From: an uncultured Flammeovirgaceae bacterium
GTDB lineage: Bacteria > Bacteroidota > Bacteroidia > Cytophagales > Cyclobacteriaceae
Direction of reading: 5' to 3'
NCBI GenBank assembly: GCA_913045135.1
Contig: CAJWQD010000004.1
Span: 1-64,000, forward strand
Length of the DNA: 64,000 bases
Of the stretch, positions 56,658 to 64,000 are shown one piece after another. Within the stretch, counting starts at the first letter, position 1; each line of letters begins with the position of its first letter. The notes beneath the pieces were generated by a model that saw only the letters and a list, made by a program, of their open reading frames with translations, was not told where the DNA came from and did no database searches. Position numbers and translations under genes: made by a program.

Positions 56658-57152
56658 ATGAATTCAATCATAAATGGAATCCAATCTTTAAGTCGCTTCC
56701 TTGGAAAAACTATCTCTTGGAGCTCAATCATTTTGATATTTATTATTATCTCGGATGTATTTTTTCGCTATGTTTTTAGTTTAACTTCTGCAGCAACTTA
56801 TGAAATAGAATGGCATCTATTTGGCCTTATGTTTCTATTGGGTGCTGCTTGGACACTAGATCAAGATAAACATATCCGTGTAGATCTCTTCTATCAACGC
56901 TTTAGCCCAAAAACTAAGGCCTTAATCAATCTTATTGGCACATTGATTTTCCTAATCCCTTTTTGTTGGATCACGCTGATTACGAGCATCGATTTTGTCC
57001 AAAGTTCATTTTTGCTCGATGAAACAAGCCCTGATCCTGGTGGATTACCCGCTCGATATCTAATTAAATTAGCCATACCCATAGGTTTTGGTCTATTGAT
57101 GCTTCAAGGTATCGTAGTCATTATCAATTCAATAAAAACACTGCTTAAATAA
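56658..57152 (+). CDS. TRAP transporter small permease subunit (DctQ type)
   Basis: A 164 aa four-helix membrane protein. It shows the DctQ pattern: SDVFFRYVFSLTSAATYEIEWHLFGLMFLLGAAWTLDQDKHIRVDLFY, where the helix 2 Trp/His and the RVD motif are typical. It partners with the large permease, whose start overlaps its stop by one base. It needs a periplasmic DctP for substrate, which is not encoded nearby. Confidence 0.92.
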   Translation: MNSIINGIQSLSRFLGKTISWSSIILIFIIISDVFFRYVFSLTSAATYEIEWHLFGLMFLLGAAWTLDQDKHIRVDLFYQRFSPKTKALINLIGTLIFLIPFCWITLITSIDFVQSSFLLDETSPDPGGLPARYLIKLAIPIGFGLLMLQGIVVIINSIKTLLK

Positions 57153-58453
57153 TGTACGAATACCTCCCCATTATTTTTTTTATAACTGCTTTTTTATTAA
57201 TCCTTACGGGCTATCCTGTCGCTTTTACTTTAGGAGGTATCGCCGTAATTGTTGGGATTTGGGTATTTGATATTGATTTTTTCTATCTTCTCTCATTAAG
57301 AATTTTTGGTATCATGCAAAATTTTGTCCTTTTAGGGGTTCCCCTATTTGTTTTCATGGGTATGATGTTAGAAAAATCAGGCATTGCTGAAAAACTATTG
57401 GAGACTATGGCCTTATTATTTGGTAAATTTAAAGGGGGGCTTGCACTATCTGTGATTGTAGTAGGAGCCTTGCTTGCAGCATCTACAGGTATCGTTGGGG
57501 CAACGGTAGTCACTATGGGATTGATCAGCCTTCCCACCATGCTTAAACGTGGCTATACACCCACCCTTGCAATGGGAACGATCGCAGCTTCAGGTACTTT
57601 GGGACAAATCATTCCTCCCTCCGTGGTGTTAGTATTATTGGCTAGTGTATTGAATGTTTCTGTTGGGGATTTATTTCTTGCTGCAATCGTACCTGGTTTC
57701 TCCCTTATTATTATGTATATGATTTATGTAATTACCTTTGCTTACATTTACCCAAAGCAGGCACCGGCGATGCCCTCTGAAGAAATTATTCATTTCCGAA
57801 ATAAGGGATTCTCTAAAGAAATAATTCAATCTTTTTTATTGCCCTTACTCTTGGTTGTACTGGTATTGGGAACTATTATTGGAGGTATCGCTTCCCCAAC
57901 AGAGGCGGCCGGAGTTGGAGCGATGGGTGTATTACTACTCACAGCCTATAAAGGAAAACTTAATAAGAAAATTCTTACTTCAGTTACAAAAGAAACACTC
58001 ATACTAACTTCAATGGTTTTCATGATTCTCATTGGAGCGACCGCCTTTTCACTAGTCTTTAGAGGGCTTCAGGGGGACAAGCTTTTTTTAGAGATAATCA
58101 CAAAATCTAATTTGGGCCCAAATGGGTTTTTAATTTTGGTCATGATAATAGTTTTTATTGCAGGATTTTTTATCGACTTCATCGAAATCATATTCATTGT
58201 CGTTCCGATCGTTGCCCCCGTATTTATCAGTATGGGTGTAGATTTGGTGTGGGTAGGTATATTATTGGCCATCAACCTCCAAACCTCCTTTTTAACTCCT
58301 CCTTTTGGGTTTGCCCTCTTCTACCTCAAAGGCGTCGCCCCTCCCGAAATAAAAACTAAACAACTATACATAGGAGTCCTACCATTTGTAGTGATTCAAA
58401 TTATCTTTCTAGGCCTCTTGATTCTTTTCCCACAATTATTAAAAATCTTTTAA
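57152..58453 (+). CDS. TRAP transporter large permease subunit (DctM type)
   Basis: A 433 aa protein with about 12 membrane segments. It has GVPLFVFMGMMLEKSGIAEKLLETM, AASTGIVGATVVTMGLISLPTML, the ASGTLGQIIPPSVVLVLLASV transport motif and PTEAAGVGAMGVLL. It drives Na+-coupled uptake of carboxylates or related acids once the binding protein delivers substrate. It forms a two-gene operon with the small permease. Substrate unknown. Confidence 0.95.
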   Translation: MYEYLPIIFFITAFLLILTGYPVAFTLGGIAVIVGIWVFDIDFFYLLSLRIFGIMQNFVLLGVPLFVFMGMMLEKSGIAEKLLETMALLFGKFKGGLALSVIVVGALLAASTGIVGATVVTMGLISLPTMLKRGYTPTLAMGTIAASGTLGQIIPPSVVLVLLASVLNVSVGDLFLAAIVPGFSLIIMYMIYVITFAYIYPKQAPAMPSEEIIHFRNKGFSKEIIQSFLLPLLLVVLVLGTIIGGIASPTEAAGVGAMGVLLLTAYKGKLNKKILTSVTKETLILTSMVFMILIGATAFSLVFRGLQGDKLFLEIITKSNLGPNGFLILVMIIVFIAGFFIDFIEIIFIVVPIVAPVFISMGVDLVWVGILLAINLQTSFLTPPFGFALFYLKGVAPPEIKTKQLYIGVLPFVVIQIIFLGLLILFPQLLKIF

Positions 58454-58643
58454 GGAAGATGCAAGGTATCCTTATTTAGATATATAACATTGGCTTTCAC
58501 AAATAGCACTTTAATTTTTCGAAAAAGGACTTACGTTCTAGATACCATCTTCATTGGTGACCCAGCTATTGATTCAATTCTGGGGCCTAATGATTCCGGG
58601 TATTTTAAATAATTATCTCGGAATGAAGGAGCTCTATGGGTAA
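58454..58643. other. Intergenic region downstream of the TRAP permeases
   Basis: No gene is evident. A short plus-strand frame of about 40 codons ending at the TAA near 58612 (RTYVLDTIFIGDPAIDSIL) reads like protein, but it is too short and isolated to call. Confidence 0.3.
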
Positions 58644-58683
58644 ATAAAAAAAGCGGATATCACCCTTAGGTAATATCTGCTTC
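58644..58683 (-). terminator. Rho-independent terminator of the tRNA-Pro gene
   Basis: On the minus strand, 11 bp after the CCA end, AGCAGATAT pairs with ATATCCGCT (one G-T pair) around an 12 nt loop and is followed by a run of seven T. This is a good intrinsic terminator for the tRNA. Confidence 0.8.
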
Positions 58684-58692
58684 TCCTGTTCT

Positions 58693-58770
58693 TGGTCGGG
58701 ATGACTGGATTCGAACCAGCGGCCCCCACTACCCTAAAGTGGTGCGCTAACCGGACTGCGCCACATCCCG
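58693..58770 (-). tRNA. tRNA-Pro, anticodon AGG as read, CCA encoded
   Basis: Read on the minus strand the gene folds as a full cloverleaf. The acceptor stem is CGGGATG/CATCCCG, the D stem GCGC/GCGC, the anticodon stem CCACT/AGTGG with loop TTAGGGT, and the T arm GCTGG-TTCGAAT-CCAGT. Discriminator A73 is followed by encoded CCA. C1-G72 with A73 is typical of proline tRNAs. The loop gives anticodon AGG (A34). Bacterial proline tRNAs usually have UGG, GGG or CGG, so the A34 is unusual. A hairpin terminator follows. Confidence 0.93.
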
Positions 58771-58856
58771 AAAAACAACTAATAATAACAGCCACAAACT
58801 TATTTCAATAATGGGACTATAAAAAGGACTCCCCTTTAAAATCGAATGATTTATCC

Positions 58857-60254
58857 TTACTCTTTACGGACAAATACTTTATCCTTTATTGAGAGGGCTG
58901 CCCTACCTTCGATCTGGAATATAAATTGGATCTCATCTTCATTCATTCCCTTAGAATAAGGGGTGAATGTATTCAAATTTAAATCCAGAGCTATTTTTTT
59001 CGATAAGGGAGATTTATTCAATCCCTGAACAATGCGGTCATCTAGCGAATAGAGAAAAGGACTCATATTATAGCTTGATTGACTAACTACATATTTTTCA
59101 ATAGCCCGATGCATTGCCCATTCTGTAATCTTTCCCCATCCTTCCATTTTGGGTAATTCATAGTCAAAAGCTGAAAATCGCATCACCAAATCTTCATCAA
59201 TACTCGGCACTACAAACAAAGAAACAATTCCATTGATATCCCCCGTCATCGTTAAATTCCATTTCAAAAATCCCCTATGAGAGCTGATCTCCACCCTATT
59301 TACTTTTGCAGCAATGCCTTCCAAATTGAACTCCTTCCCTACCAAGAGCGAATCCATCGCCTGCTCCATTTTCAGAAAGGATAACCGGAGTTCAACAAAA
59401 GAACTGATCAGTCTATGCCTAGACAAGGGATTGGTCCTGAGTGGTAAAACTTCCACCAATTGATGGCTGTTTTGCACATCGTTAATTCGTAGTATCGATT
59501 GATGCTCAAGTTGGAAAAATAAGGTATCGTTAATTTCGACCTTAACAAAATCACCTCTTAAACTGATGGCCTCATTGGTAAAATAAAAAGGCAGGGCCGT
59601 TGCTGATACCTTCAATGGTTTTTGGATCAATCGATACAGCCTTTCTACTGCTACTCTTAAATTTATTTGGTCTTGAAGGATGATATTGATGGTTTTTTCT
59701 AAGGGCCTTTCATGTGTTTGAATCTCTTTTTTTATCTGTTCTGCCAAATTAATTTTCAAGCCCAAAACTTTAAAATTAGGCGGTTCATTCCATGTAATCG
59801 TCTCCCATCTTGAGTCAATTTCTAGATCCCATCGTTCATCGATATTTAACCCCAAAGACAGTTCAGCTTTAGCTTGAAATTTGATAGGCTTTGCTGCATT
59901 ACTGATCGTTACGCCCAATAGTCGAGATTTGATAATAGCCGAAATATTTAAGGGTAAAGCCAAATGAAGACGCCCTTGGTAATATTCAATATCAATGCGC
60001 TCCTCGCGCTTAATTTTTAAAAATAAGCTGTCCTTTTTTTTATTCAAAGCAAACCCTCCATCGAATAATTGTTGGCCCAAAATTTTATTAATCCCTTCTT
60101 CTAGCTCAGCGATCGGTAACTTAATGAGTACATTGGTAAAAGAGGCTGGCACCGGTATGATCGCCCCTATTCTATCATCATTGCCTTGACAACTTATCAA
60201 AAATATCAGGGCAATCATTATCGATAAGCGAAAGTATAAGCCTAACTTTATCAT
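58857..60254 (-). CDS. DUF4403-like lipoprotein
   Basis: A 465 aa protein with lipoprotein signal (IMIALIFLISCQGND). It has no catalytic motif. The pattern of long alternating strands (HLALPLNISAIIKSRLLG, LDLEIDSRWETITWNEPPNFKVLGLKINLAEQI) and the SRHRLISSFVELRLSFLKMEQAM region match the DUF4403 family of Bacteroidota and some Proteobacteria, which resembles lipid-binding or BPI/TULIP-type folds. The role is unknown. It is divergent from the DUF6503-like gene, with start codons about 65 bp apart. Confidence 0.72.
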   Translation of the reverse strand: MIKLGLYFRLSIMIALIFLISCQGNDDRIGAIIPVPASFTNVLIKLPIAELEEGINKILGQQLFDGGFALNKKKDSLFLKIKREERIDIEYYQGRLHLALPLNISAIIKSRLLGVTISNAAKPIKFQAKAELSLGLNIDERWDLEIDSRWETITWNEPPNFKVLGLKINLAEQIKKEIQTHERPLEKTINIILQDQINLRVAVERLYRLIQKPLKVSATALPFYFTNEAISLRGDFVKVEINDTLFFQLEHQSILRINDVQNSHQLVEVLPLRTNPLSRHRLISSFVELRLSFLKMEQAMDSLLVGKEFNLEGIAAKVNRVEISSHRGFLKWNLTMTGDINGIVSLFVVPSIDEDLVMRFSAFDYELPKMEGWGKITEWAMHRAIEKYVVSQSSYNMSPFLYSLDDRIVQGLNKSPLSKKIALDLNLNTFTPYSKGMNEDEIQFIFQIEGRAALSIKDKVFVRKE

Positions 60255-60319
60255 ATATGTAAAATATAATATAATCTCTATTTTTTGAGGTGACGCTTAT
60301 TTATCTGCCTTCCATTTCT

Positions 60320-61153
60320 ATGAAATATCAACCCTCTTCTTTTAATCGCATTTCAAACTTAAGTCCAAGCCTTACTCAAATCATAAAAAATTGGGGCCTT
60401 TTGGGTATTTTATTGTTCTTCGTTTGGTCTTGTGAAAATAAGGCCTCCTCATCTCAAAAAAAAACACCTATACACAAAGGCCAAGAAATAATTGATCAAG
60501 CAATCATAGCACATGGGCAACATCTTTTTGAGAATGCCACCTTGTCTTTTTTATTCAGAGATAAAAAATACAGTGCAAAGCGATCAGCCACCGCATACAT
60601 TTATACAAGATCTTTTAAAGACAGTTCTGCACTCATAGAGGATATGTTGATCAATAGTACACATTTTTCTCGAAAAAAAAATGGCGCCTCGATAGAAGTT
60701 TCAAAAGACTGGGCCGGAAAATACAGTAGATCTATAAATTCTGTGCTTTATTTTTTTCAACTCCCCTACCTGTTAAACGATCCTGCTGTTAAAAAAATAG
60801 ATCAGGGAATAAAACAGATCAAAGGTGAGAACTATTATGAAATTAAGATCTCTTTTCAAATAGAAAATGGGGGTGAGGATTTTGAAGATGAATATCTCTA
60901 TTGGATCGATGTGAACACTTTTGAAATTGATTATTTGGCCTATAATTATGTTACCGATGGTGGCGGAGTTCGATTTAGATCTGCCATTAATAAGCGAAGA
61001 GTGAATGGCCTACTGGTTCAAGATTATATCAACTATGCCCCGTTGAATAAAAAAATACCTCTGTCCAACTTAATAACTGAATTTGAAAAGGGCACTTTGG
61101 TAGAGCTTTCTCGTATTATCAATTCCGACATAACCCTTCTCCCAAATAATTAA
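60320..61153 (+). CDS. DUF6503-like lipoprotein
   Basis: About 277 aa from the ATG at 60320 (MKYQPSS...). The ORF-track start at 60290 is a GTG ten codons earlier. The N-terminus has a lipobox (LLGILLFFVWSCEN) but with an unusually long lead of about 30 residues. The body reads IIDQAIIAHGQHLFENATLSFLFRDKKYSAKR, then DWAGKYSRSINSVLYFFQLPYLLNDPAVKK and IDVNTFEIDYLAYNYVTDGGGVRFR, the layout of DUF6503/outer-membrane-lipoprotein-sorting-like proteins. It may bind a lipid or lipoprotein; function unknown. It converges on lgt, 11 bp away. Confidence 0.7.
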   Translation: MKYQPSSFNRISNLSPSLTQIIKNWGLLGILLFFVWSCENKASSSQKKTPIHKGQEIIDQAIIAHGQHLFENATLSFLFRDKKYSAKRSATAYIYTRSFKDSSALIEDMLINSTHFSRKKNGASIEVSKDWAGKYSRSINSVLYFFQLPYLLNDPAVKKIDQGIKQIKGENYYEIKISFQIENGGEDFEDEYLYWIDVNTFEIDYLAYNYVTDGGGVRFRSAINKRRVNGLLVQDYINYAPLNKKIPLSNLITEFEKGTLVELSRIINSDITLLPNN

Positions 61154-61164
61154 TTTTAAGCCTC

Positions 61165-62322
61165 TTATCTCTTTTGTACGGTCTTTAGAAATACTGCCAG
61201 ACCTATTAAGATCAAAGGTATACTAAGAATTTGACCCATATTGATAGGCAAACTCGCCTCAAAAGCTTCCTGATCCATTTTAAAAAATTCATTGAAGAAC
61301 CGGTCCCCCCAAAGGAGTACCATAAAGACACTAAAAATTAAACCGTCATTTAACGTAGCTCTTTTGTAATTCCATAGAACCCATAAAATGAAGGCTATGA
61401 TGAGACAAGCTAGGGCTTCATACAACTGTGGTGTATGTCGAAGGATCCCTGTGGCTTTAATTTCTATTTGCTCAACTCCCGCGTCATCAATGATTTGATA
61501 ATCGAGGCCCCTTCTTGTTGAAGTAAAATCAACATGTTGCACCACTTCTTGATAATTGTTGAGACTGTAGGCCAGTTGGCCATTTATAAAGCGTTTCATT
61601 GCTTCATCCTCTTGAACACCTGATTTCAATTTCAGAACCGCTTTCAAAGGTAAATATCCAGGATTTCCGGGATCATATACCCCCTCCTCAAAGACTACTT
61701 CTTCAATTACATTTTCATCAAAATTCAATATCCCCTCAGTGCCTCTGGCATATACAACACCGAAGTCACTTTTTGTTTTTACACCCTCCATTTCTGAGTT
61801 CATGAAATTCCCGGTTCGGATAAGTGCTCCGGTAATGGCCACTACAATGGCCACCCTATCCAAAACCCATAAATAACTTTGACCTTCTTTTTTTCGCTTT
61901 TTTACAGAAAAACTTGTGGGAATAACCAAAATCCATTTCAATCTGATGTCGTAATTGGCATAAAGCCAGAGAGCCACAAATATTCCAATCGCACCCCCAT
62001 GACTGGCCAAGCCTCCCTCCCAAATTTTCAAAATCTCAATAGGATCCGATAAGTAATAACTGGGATTATAAAAAAGGCAATGTCCCAGTCTAGCACCCAA
62101 TATCGTGGCAATGACCATGAACGTGGTCAAGGTATCTACGTCTTTTTCAGAATGACCCTCTGTCTTGAAAATTTTATAAGAAATTTGTTGACCGATAATA
62201 AATCCCATGGCAAACAATAAACCATACCAAACAATCGGACGATCTGGTAAACCCAAAAAAGATAAGGGAATTTTAAAAATCACGGGATCTGGGCTCCAAA
62301 TTATATATTCCAACAAAATCAT
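61165..62322 (-). CDS. lgt: Prolipoprotein diacylglyceryl transferase
   Basis: About 385 aa from the ATG at 62322 (MILLEYIIWSPDP...), 2 bp after the trkH stop. The ORF-track start at 62340 overlaps trkH. Motifs are GARLGHCLFYNP, GGLASHGGAIG with the functional His, the signature IRTGNFMNSEMEG, RHTPQLYEALACL and a C-terminal GDRFFNEFFK. A hydrophilic insert of about 85 residues lies between the signature and the RHTPQLYEA block, as in the paralogue at 18578. This copy has the canonical HGG and sits in a housekeeping operon, so it is likely the essential Lgt. Confidence 0.95.
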   Translation of the reverse strand: MILLEYIIWSPDPVIFKIPLSFLGLPDRPIVWYGLLFAMGFIIGQQISYKIFKTEGHSEKDVDTLTTFMVIATILGARLGHCLFYNPSYYLSDPIEILKIWEGGLASHGGAIGIFVALWLYANYDIRLKWILVIPTSFSVKKRKKEGQSYLWVLDRVAIVVAITGALIRTGNFMNSEMEGVKTKSDFGVVYARGTEGILNFDENVIEEVVFEEGVYDPGNPGYLPLKAVLKLKSGVQEDEAMKRFINGQLAYSLNNYQEVVQHVDFTSTRRGLDYQIIDDAGVEQIEIKATGILRHTPQLYEALACLIIAFILWVLWNYKRATLNDGLIFSVFMVLLWGDRFFNEFFKMDQEAFEASLPINMGQILSIPLILIGLAVFLKTVQKR

Positions 62323-62324
62323 AA

Positions 62325-63782
62325 CTATGTTTTTCTCCAAAAAAATGGGGTAAATAATATCAGCACGGTAAAAAGCTCTAATCTACCCAATAACATCAAC
62401 AAAGAAAGTATCCATTTTCCAACGGTAGGCATATGCGCAAAATTAGCAACGGGCCCCACGGATCCTATCCCGGGTCCAACATTTCCTAAACAGGATGCGG
62501 CCGCACCTATGGCGGTCACCAAATCTACGCCTAACAAGGCCATTCCTAAAGAACCTAAAACAAAAATGGTCAAATATAACATGACAAAAGCAAGAATTTG
62601 AAAAGTAATTTCACCATTTACACTCTTCCCATTGAGACGTAATGGCAACACAGCTGAAGGGTGTATTTGTCTGTTAAATTCCAAAAAACTATTTTTCACT
62701 AAAATCAAGTGTCTAATTATTTTAACTCCCCCAGACGTTGACCCTGCGGAAGCACCTACAAACATGAGAAAGAAAAAAAGCATGGTCAATAAAGGTGTCC
62801 AAGCCGTATAATCCTTTGTGATATATCCAGTAGTCGTAATAACTGAGATGACCTGAAAAATACCATATCGGAAAGAATCCGTTAAATTTTCATCTCCATT
62901 CATCCAAATTCCTAAAGCACAGAATATCGAGATGGCCAAACAAGAAATACCATAGGTTCTGAATTCTTGATTCTGAAAGACTTTTTTTATCTGTCCATGC
63001 AAACCAAAGTAAATCATGGTAAAGTTAGTTCCAGCTAAAAACATGAACGTCACAATAATAAAATCTATATACGCCGAATCATAATAAGCAATGCTGCTAT
63101 TTTTCGTTGAAAACCCTCCACTAGCCATTGTCGTTAAACTGTGGTTTAAAGCATCAAAAAAAGTCATATCTCCCACCATCAGGAAAATCATTTCTAATCC
63201 CGTGAAACCTATGTAAATAATCCATAATCGCTTAGCAGTTTCTTTGATTCGAGGTTGAAATTTATCTGGTGAAATGCCTGGGGCTTCTGCCACAAAAAGC
63301 TGCATACCACCAATTCCCAATATGGGTAATATCGCCACAGTGAGTACAATGATCCCCATACCTCCTATCCATTGACTCATGCTCCTCCACAACAATACAC
63401 CTTTATCCACCGATTCAATATCCTCTAAAATGGTTGCTCCCGTTGTGGAAAATCCAGATAACGTTTCAAAAAATGCATCTGTGAAATTTGTAATCTCCCC
63501 ACTAAGCATGTAGGGTAAAGTTCCGATTAAAGACATTACCAACCAGCCAATGGTGACCACCAAATACCCCTCACGCTTACGTAATTCTTTATAAATCGAA
63601 TTACGTGTCAATAGCCACATGACTGTACCTAAAGATATGGCAATCAATGCAGATCCTAATAAAGCTCTAAAATCTTCACCCCCAAAATACCAGCTAAAAG
63701 GCAGACAAATCGACATGAAGATACCGTTGAGCACCATAAGAATACTCATGATTTTAATGATTAATTTATAATTAAACATCAA
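62325..63782 (-). CDS. trkH: TrkH family potassium uptake protein
   Basis: A 485 aa membrane protein with the fourfold M1-P-M2 plan. Selectivity-filter-type loops are visible in FFETLSGFSTTGATIL, SLTTMASGGFSTKNSS, FQVISVITTTGYIT and CLGNVGPGIGSVGP. Length and motifs match TrkH/KtrB translocating subunits. It needs the TrkA regulator, whose 3' end lies 3 bp upstream. lgt follows 2 bp downstream, so the order is trkA-trkH-lgt. Confidence 0.96.
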   Translation of the reverse strand: MMFNYKLIIKIMSILMVLNGIFMSICLPFSWYFGGEDFRALLGSALIAISLGTVMWLLTRNSIYKELRKREGYLVVTIGWLVMSLIGTLPYMLSGEITNFTDAFFETLSGFSTTGATILEDIESVDKGVLLWRSMSQWIGGMGIIVLTVAILPILGIGGMQLFVAEAPGISPDKFQPRIKETAKRLWIIYIGFTGLEMIFLMVGDMTFFDALNHSLTTMASGGFSTKNSSIAYYDSAYIDFIIVTFMFLAGTNFTMIYFGLHGQIKKVFQNQEFRTYGISCLAISIFCALGIWMNGDENLTDSFRYGIFQVISVITTTGYITKDYTAWTPLLTMLFFFLMFVGASAGSTSGGVKIIRHLILVKNSFLEFNRQIHPSAVLPLRLNGKSVNGEITFQILAFVMLYLTIFVLGSLGMALLGVDLVTAIGAAASCLGNVGPGIGSVGPVANFAHMPTVGKWILSLLMLLGRLELFTVLILFTPFFWRKT

Positions 63783-63785
63783 AAA

Positions 63786-64000
63786 TTATTTAAAATAATG
63801 CTCAACTGCATGGATACATTCTGGTTTAGATAGTACGACGACACGATCTTCTGCCTCAAAATTAAAGTTTCCTCTTACCGTATAACCCTTATTTTTTCTA
63901 ATAACCCCTCCGATTACCGCTGTCCGTGGAAAATCTAAATTGCGTAATTCATCATGCAAAATCTTTGCCCCCTCTTTCACCTCGAATTCGAGTACTTCTG
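63786..64000 (-). CDS. trkA: Trk potassium regulator TrkA, C-terminal part (5' cut by window edge)
   Basis: The frame stays open to base 64000 (EVLEFEVKEGAKILHDE...), so the ORF-track start at 63980 (a GTG) is internal. What remains is a TrkA-C (RCK_C) domain: GAKILHDELRNLDFPRTAVIGGVIRKNKGY, NFNFEAEDRVVVLSKPECI, HAVEHYFK. TrkA binds NAD(H) or ATP and gates TrkH from the cytoplasm. It is directly followed by trkH. Confidence 0.9.
   Translation of the reverse strand, partial: EVLEFEVKEGAKILHDELRNLDFPRTAVIGGVIRKNKGYTVRGNFNFEAEDRVVVLSKPECIHAVEHYFK

Overview
The window is AT-rich DNA from a Bacteroidota bacterium, most likely a marine member of the Cytophagales or a relative. The evidence is a SusC/SusD pair with a FecR anti-sigma factor, a type IX secretion sorting domain, bacillithiol synthesis (BshA), BatD, and four sulfatases. 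The exact lineage is an inference. I see no insertion sequence, phage module or CRISPR array.

Layout. 1-9.2 kb is housekeeping: a 5'-truncated FAD/Fe-S D-lactate-dehydrogenase-type protein, then a leftward group (COG2509 flavoprotein, Nfu-type Fe-S scaffold, dicarboxylate/amino-acid symporter, chorismate synthase aroC, BatD). 9.4-40.1 kb is a large polysaccharide utilisation region, almost entirely on the minus strand. It holds FecR-SusC-SusD-DUF5004-like-DUF4961-like-GH43, then a GH13 amylase and a sulfatase, then GH97, GH3, a serine hydrolase, an esterase, three more sulfatases (one fused to an esterase) and a sialate O-acetylesterase. A divergent Lgt paralogue and a decayed SGNH hydrolase interrupt it on the plus strand. 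The enzyme mix suggests a sulfated and acylated glycan with alpha-glucosyl and pentose or beta-linked sugars.

40.1-45.7 kb holds a decayed lipoprotein gene, a GNAT protein, and an ECF sigma factor followed by a lipoprotein and an FG-GAP protein with a T9SS tail. 46.1-50.6 kb holds an AlbA_2-type protein, a MoxR/Mg-chelatase-like ATPase and a VWA protein, plus bshA. 51-55.9 kb carries mutL, two rhomboid proteases and rlmN. 56.6-58.5 kb carries two TRAP transporter permeases without a binding protein. A tRNA-Pro with its terminator, DUF4403-like and DUF6503-like lipoproteins, a second lgt, trkH and a truncated trkA finish the window.

The most interesting signal is a near-identical promoter-like element, TTGGGGG-N16-CGTTATA. 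It occurs upstream of the FecR-SusC-SusD operon and again upstream of the lipoprotein/FG-GAP operon beside the ECF sigma gene. This suggests one ECF regulon couples glycan uptake to a secreted FG-GAP protein. Other points are the sulfatase-esterase fusion, the PUL-adjacent Lgt paralogue, an unusual MutL ATPase motif, an A34 proline tRNA, and two decaying genes at the edges of the glycan locus.
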